Source of the DNA: Halopseudomonas sabulinigri
GTDB lineage: Bacteria; Pseudomonadota; Gammaproteobacteria; Pseudomonadales; Pseudomonadaceae
Direction: 5' to 3'
Assembly: GCA_011053055.1 (NCBI GenBank)
Contig: DRHT01000047.1
Coordinates: 157,258 to 221,257, forward strand
Length of the DNA: 64,000 nt
Shown: positions 8,812 through 18,471 of the stretch, one piece after another
Position numbering within the stretch: position 1 is the stretch's first letter
How the letters are laid out: each line of letters opens with the position of its first letter
Translations under genes and position numbers: made by a program
The notes under the pieces: generated by a model
What the model saw: the letters and a program-made list of their open reading frames with translations, nothing else
Told to the model about the DNA's origin: nothing
Database searches by the model: none

Positions 8812-10412
8812 CGATATTCCGCATCTGAGGTCAACGGCAGACGAAACCAAAAGGCGGCGCCTTGCCCCAGCGTGGATGATACCCCTACTTCGCCTTGCAT
8901 GCGTTCCATAAGCTCTTTGCAGATAGCCAGCCCTAACCCGGTGCCGCCGCGTTTGCGTGCGTCACTGATATCCAGCTGAGTAAACTTCTTGAACAGCTCG
9001 GCGTGTTGCTCAGGGGCTATGCCGATGCCCTGGTCAATTACCCTGACTTCGATACAGTCATGCAAGCGTTCGCATTCAACCCTAACCTCGCCGCCTTCAT
9101 GGGAAAATTTGGCGGCGTTGGACAGATAGTTACCCAGCACTTGCAAGAGTCGACGCTCGTCTACAAATACCCGTGGATTGGGGCAGGGCTCACTGAGCCG
9201 CAGGGTCACTCGAAAGCGCTGTGCGTAGGGTCGGGTGGCTTCCAGCGCCTGCTCAAGCAGCGGCTTTATTGGCTGTTCGGTGCACAGCAATTGGAGTTTT
9301 CCGGCTTCCAGCTTCTCCATATCGAGTAAGTCGTTGACCAGTTCGTTAAGTCGGATAATGTTGTCATGGGCAATCTGCAACAAGCGCATTGCCGGCGCAG
9401 GGAGTTCGCCATAGGTGCCGCCGCGCAGTAGCCCGACAGCACCGCCGATGGAAGTCAGGGGGGTACGTAGTTCGTGGCTGATGGTCGCCAGAAAGTGACT
9501 TTTCAGCAAGGCTGTCTGGCGCAGTTCGGTGATGTCGTGCATTACCACCATCGCCGCAGAAGGACTGGACTGCCGTTGGAGTGGGCCACCATTGCAGAGT
9601 AGAAAACGCGGTGCCTGATCTTGCGCATGCAAGCATATTTCAGCGTTCTCGACTTGCTCACCGCGCCAGGCGCGCAGCAAGGGAATCTCTTCGCTGGTCA
9701 ATTCGGTGGCGCCATCGGGGCGGTACAAACTGTAGTAGTGAGCCCATTGCTCTGGCGGCATCTGCCGCACATCCAGCCCGTGCCAGCGGCGTGCAGTGTT
9801 GTTAAAACGGGTTAGCTCACCCGCTTCATTACATACTGCGACCCCAGCCATGATGTTGTCTAGCAGCCCCTCGGCCAGTGCGCGCTGATCACGCAGCTCC
9901 TGTTTGCGCTCAATGCTTTGCAGTAGCTGCAGGCGCAGTTGCAACTGGTATTCCACCATGCGCGTCAAGCGCTGCAGGGTTTCGCGCTGGCGTGCGTTCA
10001 AATCGCGGGGTTTACTGTCGATGACGCACAAGGTGCCCAGGCGCGAGCCTTCCGGGGTGATGATTGGCATGCCAGCGTAGAAGCGAATGAAAGGATCCCC
10101 GGTGACCAGGGGATTGGCGCTGAAGCGTGCATCCAAACTGGCATCGGGCACCTCCATCAAGGTGCTCTGTTGGATGGCATGGGCGCAGAAGGCTAGGTCG
10201 CGGTGCGTCTCTTGTGCATCCAGTCCAACGCGGCTCTTGAACCACTGGCGCTGATCATCCACCAGTGAAATCAAGGCAATCGGCATGTCTAGCCAGAGTG
10301 CGGCCAGTGCGGTGATGTCGTCGAAGGCCTGCTCGCCGGCGCTGTCCATGATCTGGTAGCGAGCCAGTGCCTGTAGGCGCTGCTCTTCGTCGGCGTCGGA
10401 TTGGACAGTCAT
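8808..10412 (-). CDS. Soluble sensor histidine kinase (GAF-PAS-HisKA-HATPase)
   Basis: This 534-residue kinase has no membrane segment. The N-terminal GAF domain (about 25-160; FDDITALAALWLDMPIALIS, FCAHAI) is of the type found in many cytosolic kinases. A PAS domain (about 180-295), HisKA (SHFLATISHELRTPL) and HATPase (NYLSNAAKFSHEGG, DQGIGIAP, GGTGLGLAI) follow. It starts within the stop of the upstream kinase (ATGA at 10409-10412) and ends within the start of the downstream one, so the three kinases are probably translationally coupled. The ligand is unknown. Confidence 0.9.
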   Translation of the reverse strand: MTVQSDADEEQRLQALARYQIMDSAGEQAFDDITALAALWLDMPIALISLVDDQRQWFKSRVGLDAQETHRDLAFCAHAIQQSTLMEVPDASLDARFSANPLVTGDPFIRFYAGMPIITPEGSRLGTLCVIDSKPRDLNARQRETLQRLTRMVEYQLQLRLQLLQSIERKQELRDQRALAEGLLDNIMAGVAVCNEAGELTRFNNTARRWHGLDVRQMPPEQWAHYYSLYRPDGATELTSEEIPLLRAWRGEQVENAEICLHAQDQAPRFLLCNGGPLQRQSSPSAAMVVMHDITELRQTALLKSHFLATISHELRTPLTSIGGAVGLLRGGTYGELPAPAMRLLQIAHDNIIRLNELVNDLLDMEKLEAGKLQLLCTEQPIKPLLEQALEATRPYAQRFRVTLRLSEPCPNPRVFVDERRLLQVLGNYLSNAAKFSHEGGEVRVECERLHDCIEVRVIDQGIGIAPEQHAELFKKFTQLDISDARKRGGTGLGLAICKELMERMQGEVGVSSTLGQGAAFWFRLPLTSDAEYR

Positions 10413-13400
10413 CGCGCGGCTTCCTGTGGGAGCTGGGGAGGGTTATCCGGCGTTTGCGACGTTTTGCTCTGCACGGGCAGGCAGCACCAGAACCGTGAAC
10501 CCACGCCTGGCTCGGAGTCAAAGCCAATGCTGCCGGCCATGTGCAATATAAGCTCTTGGCTGATTGCTAATCCCAGCCCTGAGCCGCCGCGCTGTCGGGT
10601 GTTGGAGCTATCAACCTGGGAGAACTTTTGGAATATCCGATCATGGAAGCCAGCAGGAATGCCCACGCCCTGATCGCTCACGCTAATACATACCTGACCA
10701 TCGGAAACCTGGCTGCTCAACTGAATATCGCCGCCCGCCTTTGAGAACTTGGCGGCGTTAGATAAAAAATTGCTCAGCACCTGCCCCAACCGCAAGGCAT
10801 CTACCTGAACCCAGGCATCCTCTAGCTCGGCGCAGCTTTGGCTGACCTGATACTGATCAGCGTAGCTCTGATTTAGCTGTAGCGCTTTGTGCAGCAGCGG
10901 CAGTAAGGGCTGCAAACGCATCTCAAAGTGCATCTTGCCTGCGGCCAGTTTGTCCATATCGAGCAGATCATTGATTAATACGTTCAGCGTCTGAGTGTTC
11001 TGTTCGGCAATGCGGAGTAGGCCTTGCATTTTTTCCGGCGTCTCCCCTAAAGCGCCTCCGTTGATTAACTTGAGAGCTCCGGAAATGGCGGTGAGCGGGG
11101 TACGTAGTTCGTGGCTGACGGTGGAGACAAATTGCGACTTCAACTGCTCCACGCGCATTTGTTCGGTGACATCCCAGATGAAACCGTCGAACCACATAAG
11201 CTTACCGTCGTTGTTGTACTCGGCACGGCCCTTTTCGCGAACCTGGACCACATGGCCTTCGGCGTGCAGGATGCGGTAAGTTAGCTCAAAGCTCGCGTCA
11301 TGCAAGCTGACACTCTCGCCGGTCACTAGGGTGGTTTGGCGGTCGTCCGGATGAATGACGCTGATATAGCTGCGGCGCTGGTTATTGATGAAATCACTGG
11401 CTGGATAACCGGTGATGCGCTCTACTTCGTTGCTCAGATACGACATGCTCCACAGCTCGTCTGCCTGGCAGCGGTAGACTGCTCCGGGTAGATTGCTGAC
11501 CATACCGCGAAAGCGTGATTCGCTCTTCTGCAGGGCGCGGGTGGTCTGGATCAGGTCGGTGATGTCGGTTGCCATGCCAAGGAAGCCAATGAGCCCGCCT
11601 TCGCCGTCGGCTATGCGTGTCACCGTGAGATTGACCAGGCGTTGCTCGCCATCCTTGCGCACGTAGGTCCAGGGCAAGGTTTCTGATCCGCCGAGCCGCG
11701 CGCGATGGAGAAAAACTTCGACACCTTCAATCGGGTGACCGGCTTCCTGGCTAAGGGTTTCGCTGTGGCGCAAGGCTTCGCTTCGCAGGTGGAAAACATT
11801 GGGCGACAGTTTGCCAACGACTTCGTCTGCACTGTAGCCGAGTAATTTTTCTGCCCCAGAGTTAAACAGAGTCACCTTGCCTTGTGGATTAGTCGCTATG
11901 ACTGCGACCTCGGTTGAAGCATCAATCAGCGCATCGAGGAACAGTCGCGCCTCACGTATTTCCTCCTGTTGCTGCATCTCACTGCTGACATCTGAATGGA
12001 TGCCGCTCATGCGCCTTGGTGTGCCGTCGGCGTCTCGCGTGACGACCTGACCACGGTCCTGTACCCAGATCCAATGACCATCGCGGTGCTGAACGCGGCA
12101 TTTGCAGGTGTAAAAGTCGGATTTCCCGGTCAAATGATCAGCCAGTTGCTCGTCAAAGTGGGCGCGATCGTCCGGATGGATGCGCTCAATCCAGGTCGCC
12201 GACGTGATTGGTGCCAGGGATTGGGCCGCAAAGCCAATCATCTGCGCCCAGCGCTCGTTGGTGATGACCTCATCCGTGTCCAGGTTCCATTCCCAGGTGG
12301 CTACGCCGGTAGCCTCTATTACCCGCTCCAGGCGCTGCTGTTCGCTGGCCAGCGCTAGCTGTATGCGCTTGCGGTTAGTGATGTCGGCGATAAAGCCGTG
12401 CCAGACAATATCGCCGTTATCGAGTTGCTCGGGGCTGGCAAAACCGGCAACCCAGAGTTCGCCTTTCAGCGGATGGTGCACGCGGTATTCCGCACGCCAG
12501 GTTTTTTGTCTAATCGCGGAGGTGGTGATGCTGTCGATGACTGACTCAAGATCGTCTGGATGCACCCGATCAAACGCCAGCTCGCCGGAGCTGGCTGCCT
12601 GCTCGGGAGTGATGCCGTAGATATCGGCAATACCGCCGCTGCTATACGGGAACATGCCTTTGCCATCGGGTGACAGCTGATACTGGTACACCATGCCGGG
12701 AAGGTGACGAGTGAGCTTATTAAAACGCTCCAGCAATTGCTCACGCTGTTGCTCGATGTCGTCTTGCTCCAGCAATCTGCTGATCCAGCGAGCACATAGG
12801 CGCATGAACTCCAGATCAACCTCATCGAATGGTAAAGCACGACATTTGGCACTGGAAAAATTCAGCGTGCCCAGACGTTTTTCGCCTACTAACAGGGGGA
12901 TTCCTATGTAGGCTTCAAGCGCAAAGCGCTGGTAACAGGGGTGGCCACTGAAACGTGAGTTGCCCATGGAGTCGATGGCCAGCACGTCGCTGTGTTGGTA
13001 GGTCAGGCTGCAGTAGGTTTGATCGAAATCGAAACGGGTGCCAGCGGGTGGAGCTTCGCTTTCAGCATAGCTGGCCACGATGCTGTAGCTCTCTCCTTCT
13101 ATGTGACTGACAAGTCCAAGGTCCAGCTGCAGATGCTCGCAACCCAGTTGCAAGGTGCGCGTAAGGCGCTCATCAAGATTGATGCCGGTGGCGGCAGAGA
13201 CCTCGTTGAGTGAGCGCAGGGCGTGGCGTTGGCGATCCAGTCGGTGCTTGATTTGCTGTTTGTCGAGGTTTTGGCGCAGCGCATGAATCAATTGGCCGAG
13301 GGTCGCCAGCAGTGGAGCGAGAAACTCGGCCACCTCGACGGTGTAGCCGCCGGCACGGTTGCCCAACGCCAAAACCCCAACGAGCCGATCGCCATACGGA

Positions 13401-14845
13401 ATCGGTAACCCTAGAAAAGAGCTCAGTTCGTTTTCGGCTGAGAAGTCCTGTTCAATAACGACCTTTTGAGTACTCAGTAAAATGTCGAACAACTTAGCGT
13501 TGCCTCCCAGTGGCGTGGTTGCACCGTCGGGGTTCTCGTTTAACGGGCTTACGGCATAGGGTATTAGCTGCGGCTGCGCTTCGTCGTTATAGCGCACCTG
13601 AGCGACAGTGCCCCAATGGCTCTCGGTCAGTTGGAGTATTTGCTCCAGTAATTGCGAAAAATCTTGTTCGATCTGGTCACGCTGAATATAGGCGGACTGT
13701 GCTTTGGCAATGATGGCTAACAGCTGGCGACTGCGCTCGCGCTGCTGACTTTCCGCCAATATAGCCTGTTGGTGCAGCGATGCCTGGCGATGTGTATGCC
13801 TGCGGAAGGCAAATGCTAGTGCGGCTAACAAGAGCATGGTGGCGAGACAGGCGAGCAGCCAGTTGAGCAGCAGACGTGCCTGCTCCTGTTGGTGCGCGGC
13901 AGCGGCTGCAGAGATGTCATGCCAAGCGATGATGCGTGCGGCGTTGTGCGCTTCGCTTGCTGAGGCTCCTGGCTCCAGCAAGGGCACTGAGGCAATCAGA
14001 TAGACCTGCTCGCCGATGCGCAGCAGTTGATGGCTTGGGCTATGTAACGTAGTTGGCAGATCGGCGGCATCCAGCCATTGATTAATCGCCGGGTTGGAAT
14101 AACGGCCGAGCAGCCAGCGGCCATTCTCGGTGGGGGTTAATTTGCTCTGGTCTGATAGTGCGCTGGCGGGGATAAGCAGCGCTATATCAATCTCGGCGGC
14201 AACGGTTTCGGCGAGTTGCCTGGGCAGCACATAAAAACCGACTTCAATGGTCGCGACCGGCGAGCTACCGCCAACGTCCTTAGCGAATACCGGTACCACG
14301 GCGGCCTGGCGCGCGCCCAGAGGGCAGGTCTGCATACCAATTTGTTCTTGGCCCGAGGCCAACGCACGCAAAAGCAGGAGCCGCCCATCGTCAGGCGTAA
14401 CGTCAATCGGGTCGTGTACTTCCTGCATGCGTAGCAGCGATTGGGGGGGATCAGATAAATGCACTTCCAGCATCTGCGCGCCGCCGCGCTGCAGGATCGA
14501 CCAAACGCCATTCAGGTCGCGACGCAGTTGGGCGCGTAGACGCAGAATGTCCGTGCGATTATCCGGCTGGCTGACAGTGAGCGTTTTGATGCGCCGAATC
14601 AGACGGCGGGTGTCTGGGTCCTCGGCCAGGCTGCGGGCGGCCATCAGTGCTTGGTTGCGCAGCGCTAACTGGCTCTGCGCAATGCTCAGCTGAATGATTG
14701 CGGCTTCATTGGCCTGCTGGCTTTGCCATTGCTGCTCACGTTGTTGCCAGGCACTGGCGGCGAGAAACAAAAAAAACAGCCCGAGCGCGAGTCCGCCAAC
14801 CAGCAGGATCAGCTGACCTATTCTTGTATGTTGTATCTTGGCCAT
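10409..14845 (-). CDS. Large multi-sensor histidine kinase (GAF x2, PAS x4)
   Basis: This 1478-residue kinase is the first gene of the operon. TM1 is at about residues 9-33, a periplasmic domain of roughly 290 residues follows, and TM2 is near 328-350. Then come two GAF domains (about 380-540 and 550-710), four PAS domains (about 725-1230, each ending in a PAC-like segment such as GFIADITNRKR), HisKA (STVSHELRTPLTAISG) and HATPase (NFLSNAAKFSKAGG, DQGVGIP, GGSGLGLAI). It lacks a receiver or Hpt, so phosphate must pass to separate proteins. The ATG follows CCCGGAAGTTTTC. A promoter is expected in the 90 bp upstream but is not clear. Confidence 0.88.
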   Translation of the reverse strand: MAKIQHTRIGQLILLVGGLALGLFFLFLAASAWQQREQQWQSQQANEAAIIQLSIAQSQLALRNQALMAARSLAEDPDTRRLIRRIKTLTVSQPDNRTDILRLRAQLRRDLNGVWSILQRGGAQMLEVHLSDPPQSLLRMQEVHDPIDVTPDDGRLLLLRALASGQEQIGMQTCPLGARQAAVVPVFAKDVGGSSPVATIEVGFYVLPRQLAETVAAEIDIALLIPASALSDQSKLTPTENGRWLLGRYSNPAINQWLDAADLPTTLHSPSHQLLRIGEQVYLIASVPLLEPGASASEAHNAARIIAWHDISAAAAAHQQEQARLLLNWLLACLATMLLLAALAFAFRRHTHRQASLHQQAILAESQQRERSRQLLAIIAKAQSAYIQRDQIEQDFSQLLEQILQLTESHWGTVAQVRYNDEAQPQLIPYAVSPLNENPDGATTPLGGNAKLFDILLSTQKVVIEQDFSAENELSSFLGLPIPYGDRLVGVLALGNRAGGYTVEVAEFLAPLLATLGQLIHALRQNLDKQQIKHRLDRQRHALRSLNEVSAATGINLDERLTRTLQLGCEHLQLDLGLVSHIEGESYSIVASYAESEAPPAGTRFDFDQTYCSLTYQHSDVLAIDSMGNSRFSGHPCYQRFALEAYIGIPLLVGEKRLGTLNFSSAKCRALPFDEVDLEFMRLCARWISRLLEQDDIEQQREQLLERFNKLTRHLPGMVYQYQLSPDGKGMFPYSSGGIADIYGITPEQAASSGELAFDRVHPDDLESVIDSITTSAIRQKTWRAEYRVHHPLKGELWVAGFASPEQLDNGDIVWHGFIADITNRKRIQLALASEQQRLERVIEATGVATWEWNLDTDEVITNERWAQMIGFAAQSLAPITSATWIERIHPDDRAHFDEQLADHLTGKSDFYTCKCRVQHRDGHWIWVQDRGQVVTRDADGTPRRMSGIHSDVSSEMQQQEEIREARLFLDALIDASTEVAVIATNPQGKVTLFNSGAEKLLGYSADEVVGKLSPNVFHLRSEALRHSETLSQEAGHPIEGVEVFLHRARLGGSETLPWTYVRKDGEQRLVNLTVTRIADGEGGLIGFLGMATDITDLIQTTRALQKSESRFRGMVSNLPGAVYRCQADELWSMSYLSNEVERITGYPASDFINNQRRSYISVIHPDDRQTTLVTGESVSLHDASFELTYRILHAEGHVVQVREKGRAEYNNDGKLMWFDGFIWDVTEQMRVEQLKSQFVSTVSHELRTPLTAISGALKLINGGALGETPEKMQGLLRIAEQNTQTLNVLINDLLDMDKLAAGKMHFEMRLQPLLPLLHKALQLNQSYADQYQVSQSCAELEDAWVQVDALRLGQVLSNFLSNAAKFSKAGGDIQLSSQVSDGQVCISVSDQGVGIPAGFHDRIFQKFSQVDSSNTRQRGGSGLGLAISQELILHMAGSIGFDSEPGVGSRFWCCLPVQSKTSQTPDNPPQLPQEAAR

Positions 14846-14935
14846 GAAAACTTCCGGGTATTAATGGCCTGACAATAGCTGTTGAGGGTCGCCGCTGCCA
14901 GTTTCGAGTGTCTGACAGGCGGCTTTCAACACAGC

Positions 14936-15709
14936 TTAGAGGCTGTTGCTAAGATGGCCGCCGTCGACATTAAGTACGCTACCGGTCATGAAGGCACCGG
15001 CCTCGCTGGCCAGCAGTAGCAGTGGACCATCCAGCTCGGCTACCACACCAAGGCGACGCATCGGCACCTTGCTGCGAATGTAATTCTGGCCGTGCTCGGT
15101 ATCGAAGTAGTCGCTGTTCATTTCGGTACGGAAGTAACCGGGGGCAATCGCGTTGACGCGAATATTGTTACGCGCCAGTTCCAGCGACATGGCCTTGGTT
15201 AACTGCACCACACCGGCTTTGGCCACGGCATAGTGACTCAGGGCAGTGCCTACGCGCAGACCAAGAATCGAGGCGATATTGATCACGCTGCCACCCTGCC
15301 CGCTTTTGGCCATCGCCAGACAGGCGCGGTGTGCGACGCGCCAGGCGCCATCGAGGTTAGTATCTAGCATGCTGCGCCAGTTGCCTTCGGTCATCTCGAG
15401 AAAGGGCACCGGATCACCGATGCCCGCGTTGTTGACCAGAATGTCGCACACGCCAAAGGCAGCTTCGGCCGTACTGAAACCGGCATCCACACTGTCGCTG
15501 TCGGTCACGTCCATGGTTACGGCCAAGGCGCTGTGGCCCTGTTGCTCAAGTTCTTCAACCAGTGCAGAAAGCCGCTCGGCGCGGCGCGCGGCCAACACTA
15601 CGCGGGCGCCGGCGTCTGCTAGGACGTGAGCGAAGTGTGCGCCGAGGCCACTGGACGCGCCGGTAATCAGGGCGGTCTTGCCGGTGAGGTCAAAGCGAGC
15701 GTTGCTCAT
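14936..15709 (-). CDS. SDR family oxidoreductase
   Basis: This 257-residue classical short-chain dehydrogenase/reductase has the Rossmann motif TGASSGLGAHF, NNAG, a catalytic Ser in INIASILG, YxxxK as YAVAK, and the C-terminal FMTGSVLNVDGG typical of FabG-like enzymes. AACAGGAGCCCAGC precedes the ATG. It is flanked by the kinase operon and, 113 bp away, by the end of the QseBC-like operon, both on the same strand; it may be transcribed separately. The substrate is unknown. Confidence 0.88.
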   Translation of the reverse strand: MSNARFDLTGKTALITGASSGLGAHFAHVLADAGARVVLAARRAERLSALVEELEQQGHSALAVTMDVTDSDSVDAGFSTAEAAFGVCDILVNNAGIGDPVPFLEMTEGNWRSMLDTNLDGAWRVAHRACLAMAKSGQGGSVINIASILGLRVGTALSHYAVAKAGVVQLTKAMSLELARNNIRVNAIAPGYFRTEMNSDYFDTEHGQNYIRSKVPMRRLGVVAELDGPLLLLASEAGAFMTGSVLNVDGGHLSNSL

Positions 15710-15822
15710 GCTGGGCTCCTGTTATGTGGGCAGTGGGTAGGCGTTTAGTATCGACCATGGGGCTGCCCGAGACCAGTACAGTGCAGGGGCGTGATGATGC
15801 GCAATTCAGCGATAGATGAGAG

Positions 15823-17178
15823 CTATATGGACCACTCGACACGCACCAGCAGGCCGCCCAACGGACTTTCGGCCAGCGTCAGTCGCCCCCGGTGCCGCTC
15901 GGTAATACGCTGTACGATGGACAGGCCCAAGCCTGCGCCCTGGCTGCTGCCTTGGGCATGAAAGCGTTCAAGCAGGCGCTGGCGCTCAGCCTCAAGTACG
16001 CCGTGGCCGCTGTCCTCCACGCAGAGCGCTACAGTCTGCTGCTGGCTGCTCAGGCTAACGCGAATCTGTCCACCGGCAGGCGTGTGCTGGATCGCGTTGC
16101 CAATCAGGTTCTGCAACAGCATGGCCAGGCTGCCTGGCTCCATCTGAACCTCAGGTGGCAGATCAGGCTCACTGTCAAAACTCAGATCCTGCTGTTTGCG
16201 CAAAGCCAGTGGCAAGAGTTCGGCGACCTCGTTACGACAGGTCTGCAGCAGGCCGACACTGACACGTTGGCGTTGCTGCTCGTCTGCCAGTCGCGCCAGT
16301 GTCAGCATCTGTGAGACCAGCCGAGTGGCGCGTTCCACCCCTTTACGCAGGTGCATTAGCGCCTGATCACGCTCGGCTGGATCGCGGCTTTCCAGGGCGT
16401 TTTCGGCGTGTATTTGCAGCACGGCCAGCGGCGTGCGCAGCTCGTGGGCGGCGTCGGCGATAAAGCGTTGTTCACGCGCCAGCAGCTGATTCACCTGTTC
16501 CAGCATGCGATTGAGCGCCGCCTGCATGGGTTCCAGTTCCTGTGGCAGGTCTCTTAGCACCAATGGGTTCAGGCTATTGGGTTCGCGCAGACGAATCAGG
16601 CGAGCCAGTTCATCCAGGGGTTTGAGGCCCGAGCCGATAGCGAGCCAAACCAATAACAGCATGATGGGAATACCGACCAGATCTGGCACCAGGGTGCCAC
16701 GTACTATCTTGTCTACCAGCTCGCCGCGCACATCACTGCGCTCGCCGACCCAGACCGCTAGGCCAGTTTCCGGCGCCTCCAGCACATAACCGCGCCAGCG
16801 CCGACCGTCCTGCTGTTTATCCGCAAAGCCGGGCTGCCAGTCGGTATCGGTCAGCTCTGGCACATTAAAGGAGCGCGCGACTACGGTGCCGTTGGCGCTG
16901 CGCACCTGATAGGCCAGTTTACTTTCATAACGGTGACCCAGCTTGGGATGACTGCTGGTGGTCTCGATTAGCGCTTGGGCCAGTTGCTCTGGTGCAATGC
17001 TGGCTTGTGAGGTGCTCAGCAGTGCGATTAGCACCCGTGCGCTTTGCCCAAGCTGGGCGTCGAACAGTTCTTCGATCTCATGGCCGGCGTCGTGATAGCC
17101 GACCCAGCCCATGGTAAGTGAGCCGGCCAGCAGCAGCCCCAGCACCCTGACCAGTATGCGCTTGCGAATCGACCTCAT
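15823..17178 (-). CDS. QseC/TctE-type sensor histidine kinase
   Basis: This 451-residue inner-membrane kinase has TM1 near residues 10-28, a periplasmic sensor to about residue 155, and TM2 near 160-180 (LVGIPIMLLLVWLAIGSG). A HAMP-like linker follows, then HisKA with phospho-His in DAAHELRTPLAVL and HATPase (NLIGNAIQHTPAGG, EDSGHGV, GAGLGLSIV). Its ATG overlaps the stop of the response regulator (ATGA), fixing the pair. It is the terminal gene of the seven-gene operon beginning at 22105, so the system is made together with the enzymes it probably controls. Confidence 0.9.
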   Translation of the reverse strand: MRSIRKRILVRVLGLLLAGSLTMGWVGYHDAGHEIEELFDAQLGQSARVLIALLSTSQASIAPEQLAQALIETTSSHPKLGHRYESKLAYQVRSANGTVVARSFNVPELTDTDWQPGFADKQQDGRRWRGYVLEAPETGLAVWVGERSDVRGELVDKIVRGTLVPDLVGIPIMLLLVWLAIGSGLKPLDELARLIRLREPNSLNPLVLRDLPQELEPMQAALNRMLEQVNQLLAREQRFIADAAHELRTPLAVLQIHAENALESRDPAERDQALMHLRKGVERATRLVSQMLTLARLADEQQRQRVSVGLLQTCRNEVAELLPLALRKQQDLSFDSEPDLPPEVQMEPGSLAMLLQNLIGNAIQHTPAGGQIRVSLSSQQQTVALCVEDSGHGVLEAERQRLLERFHAQGSSQGAGLGLSIVQRITERHRGRLTLAESPLGGLLVRVEWSI

Positions 17179-17837
17179 ACCTGGCGCTCAATCATATAGC
17201 CGACGCCGCGCAGGGTACGGATTAGCCCGCTGAAGAGTTTGCGCCGCAGGTGATGGATGTGCACTTCCAGGGTGTTGCTGTCGACGTCTTCATTCCAGCC
17301 ATAGAGGGCCTGCTCGAGCCGGTCGCGGGTCAGCACTCGGTCGGGTTGCGCCATCAGTTCGTGCAGCAGAATAAACTCCTTGCGTGACAGGCTGACCGGT
17401 TTTCCCTCCAGGGTGACCTGCTGGCTTTGCGGATCAAGCACGACCCCACGCAGGTTTATCAGCGGCTCGGCTCGGCCGTTGCTGCGGCGCAGCAGGGCAC
17501 GTAGGCGGGCTTTTAATTCAGCGCTGTCGAACGGCTTAATCAGGTAGTCATCAGCGCCCGCGTCCAGCCCAGCGATTCGGTCCTGTACGCCGTCGCGGGC
17601 GGTAAGGATCAAGACTGGAACCGCATGATGACGGTCGCGCAGGGCGCGCAGCACCGCGAGACCGTCCATGCGCGGTAGCCCCAAATCGAGAATTGCCAGA
17701 TCGAAGGGTTCGCTGCTCAACGCGTGCAGCGCGCTGGTGCCGTCTTTCAGCCAGTCCAGGGTATAGCCCTCTTTTTTCAGCGAGGTGAGAATGCCCTCGG
17801 CCAGAGAGGTATCGTCTTCAACCAGCAACAGGCGCAT
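17175..17837 (-). CDS. QseB/PmrA-like OmpR-family response regulator
   Basis: This 220-residue protein has a receiver domain (LLVEDDTSLAEG, phospho-Asp in LAILDLGLPRMDG, Lys in YLIKPFD) followed by a winged-helix DNA-binding domain (LSRKEFILLHELM, VDSNTLEVHIHHLRRKL). The sequence is of the QseB/PmrA type, whose members bind CTTAA direct repeats. Such a box (CTTAAG-N5-CTTAAG) lies upstream of this operon at 22146-22162, suggesting autoregulation. The ATG follows GGATAACGC and begins 3 bp after the TPR gene. Confidence 0.9.
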   Translation of the reverse strand: MRLLLVEDDTSLAEGILTSLKKEGYTLDWLKDGTSALHALSSEPFDLAILDLGLPRMDGLAVLRALRDRHHAVPVLILTARDGVQDRIAGLDAGADDYLIKPFDSAELKARLRALLRRSNGRAEPLINLRGVVLDPQSQQVTLEGKPVSLSRKEFILLHELMAQPDRVLTRDRLEQALYGWNEDVDSNTLEVHIHHLRRKLFSGLIRTLRGVGYMIERQV

Positions 17838-17840
17838 GCG

Positions 17841-18470
17841 TTATCCGTTTTTCAGTTGAGTCAGTCGTTCACGGATTTCGGCTTGTCGACCTTGATCGGC
17901 CAGCGGCCGGTCCGGGCGCGGTGTTGCAGCCTGTGCTTTAAGCAGTGCGGCCTTGGCTTCAGCATAGCGCTTCTGATCAAGCAGGTAATCGGCCCAGAAG
18001 AAATTGCTGTCGATGCCGTCCGGATTCAGCTCCAGTGCGCGCTTGAGCAAAGCCTCGGCCTGATCGTCGTCGCCAAAGCCTATCGGCCAGCCGGGCACCT
18101 GATAATAGAGGGCGCCGAGGCTGGTATAGGCCGAGCCGTTGAGCGCCTCGGGATCGATCGCCAGCGCTTTCTCCAGTTCAGCCTTGGCCTGCTTGACCTT
18201 ACTCAATGCACCCAGACCGCCTTCGGCTCCGGCCCAGCTGCTGAGGATGATGCCGTGCCAGATCAGGGCCGGAGCACTGTCGGGTTCGCTCTGAGTAACC
18301 TGCTCGGCTTCGGCTGCCAGCGCTTTGAACGCTGCAGGTTTTTGATTGGCAGGCAATTGGTATTGAATTTCTGCCCAGCGCTGTTGCAGCGGAGCAATGT
18401 CTGCGGCTTGGCTGGTCAGGCTGAAGACGGCCAACAAGCCGGTGGCTAATAAACGAATCAGGGTGGGCAT
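17841..18470 (-). CDS. Periplasmic TPR-repeat protein
   Basis: This 209-residue protein has a clear signal peptide (MPTLIRLLATGLLAVFSLTS, cleavage after QAA). Helical repeats resembling tetratricopeptide units follow, including LEKALAIDPEALNGSAYTSLG and LLKRALELNPDG. It probably acts as a periplasmic adaptor. The ATG at 18470 is preceded by AAGGAACTCTAAG inside the end of the SDR gene; an upstream in-frame Met at 18512 is inside that gene and lacks the signal. Its place between the biosynthetic genes and the two-component pair suggests a role in sensing or exporting the product, which is inference. Confidence 0.78.
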   Translation of the reverse strand: MPTLIRLLATGLLAVFSLTSQAADIAPLQQRWAEIQYQLPANQKPAAFKALAAEAEQVTQSEPDSAPALIWHGIILSSWAGAEGGLGALSKVKQAKAELEKALAIDPEALNGSAYTSLGALYYQVPGWPIGFGDDDQAEALLKRALELNPDGIDSNFFWADYLLDQKRYAEAKAALLKAQAATPRPDRPLADQGRQAEIRERLTQLKNG

Positions 18471-18471
18471 C

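Noticed and set aside
17724..18449. 241-residue plus-strand frame opposite the TPR and response-regulator genes
   Set aside because: Composition is that of a reverse-complement translation, and both minus-strand genes have clear domains, overlaps and ribosome sites.
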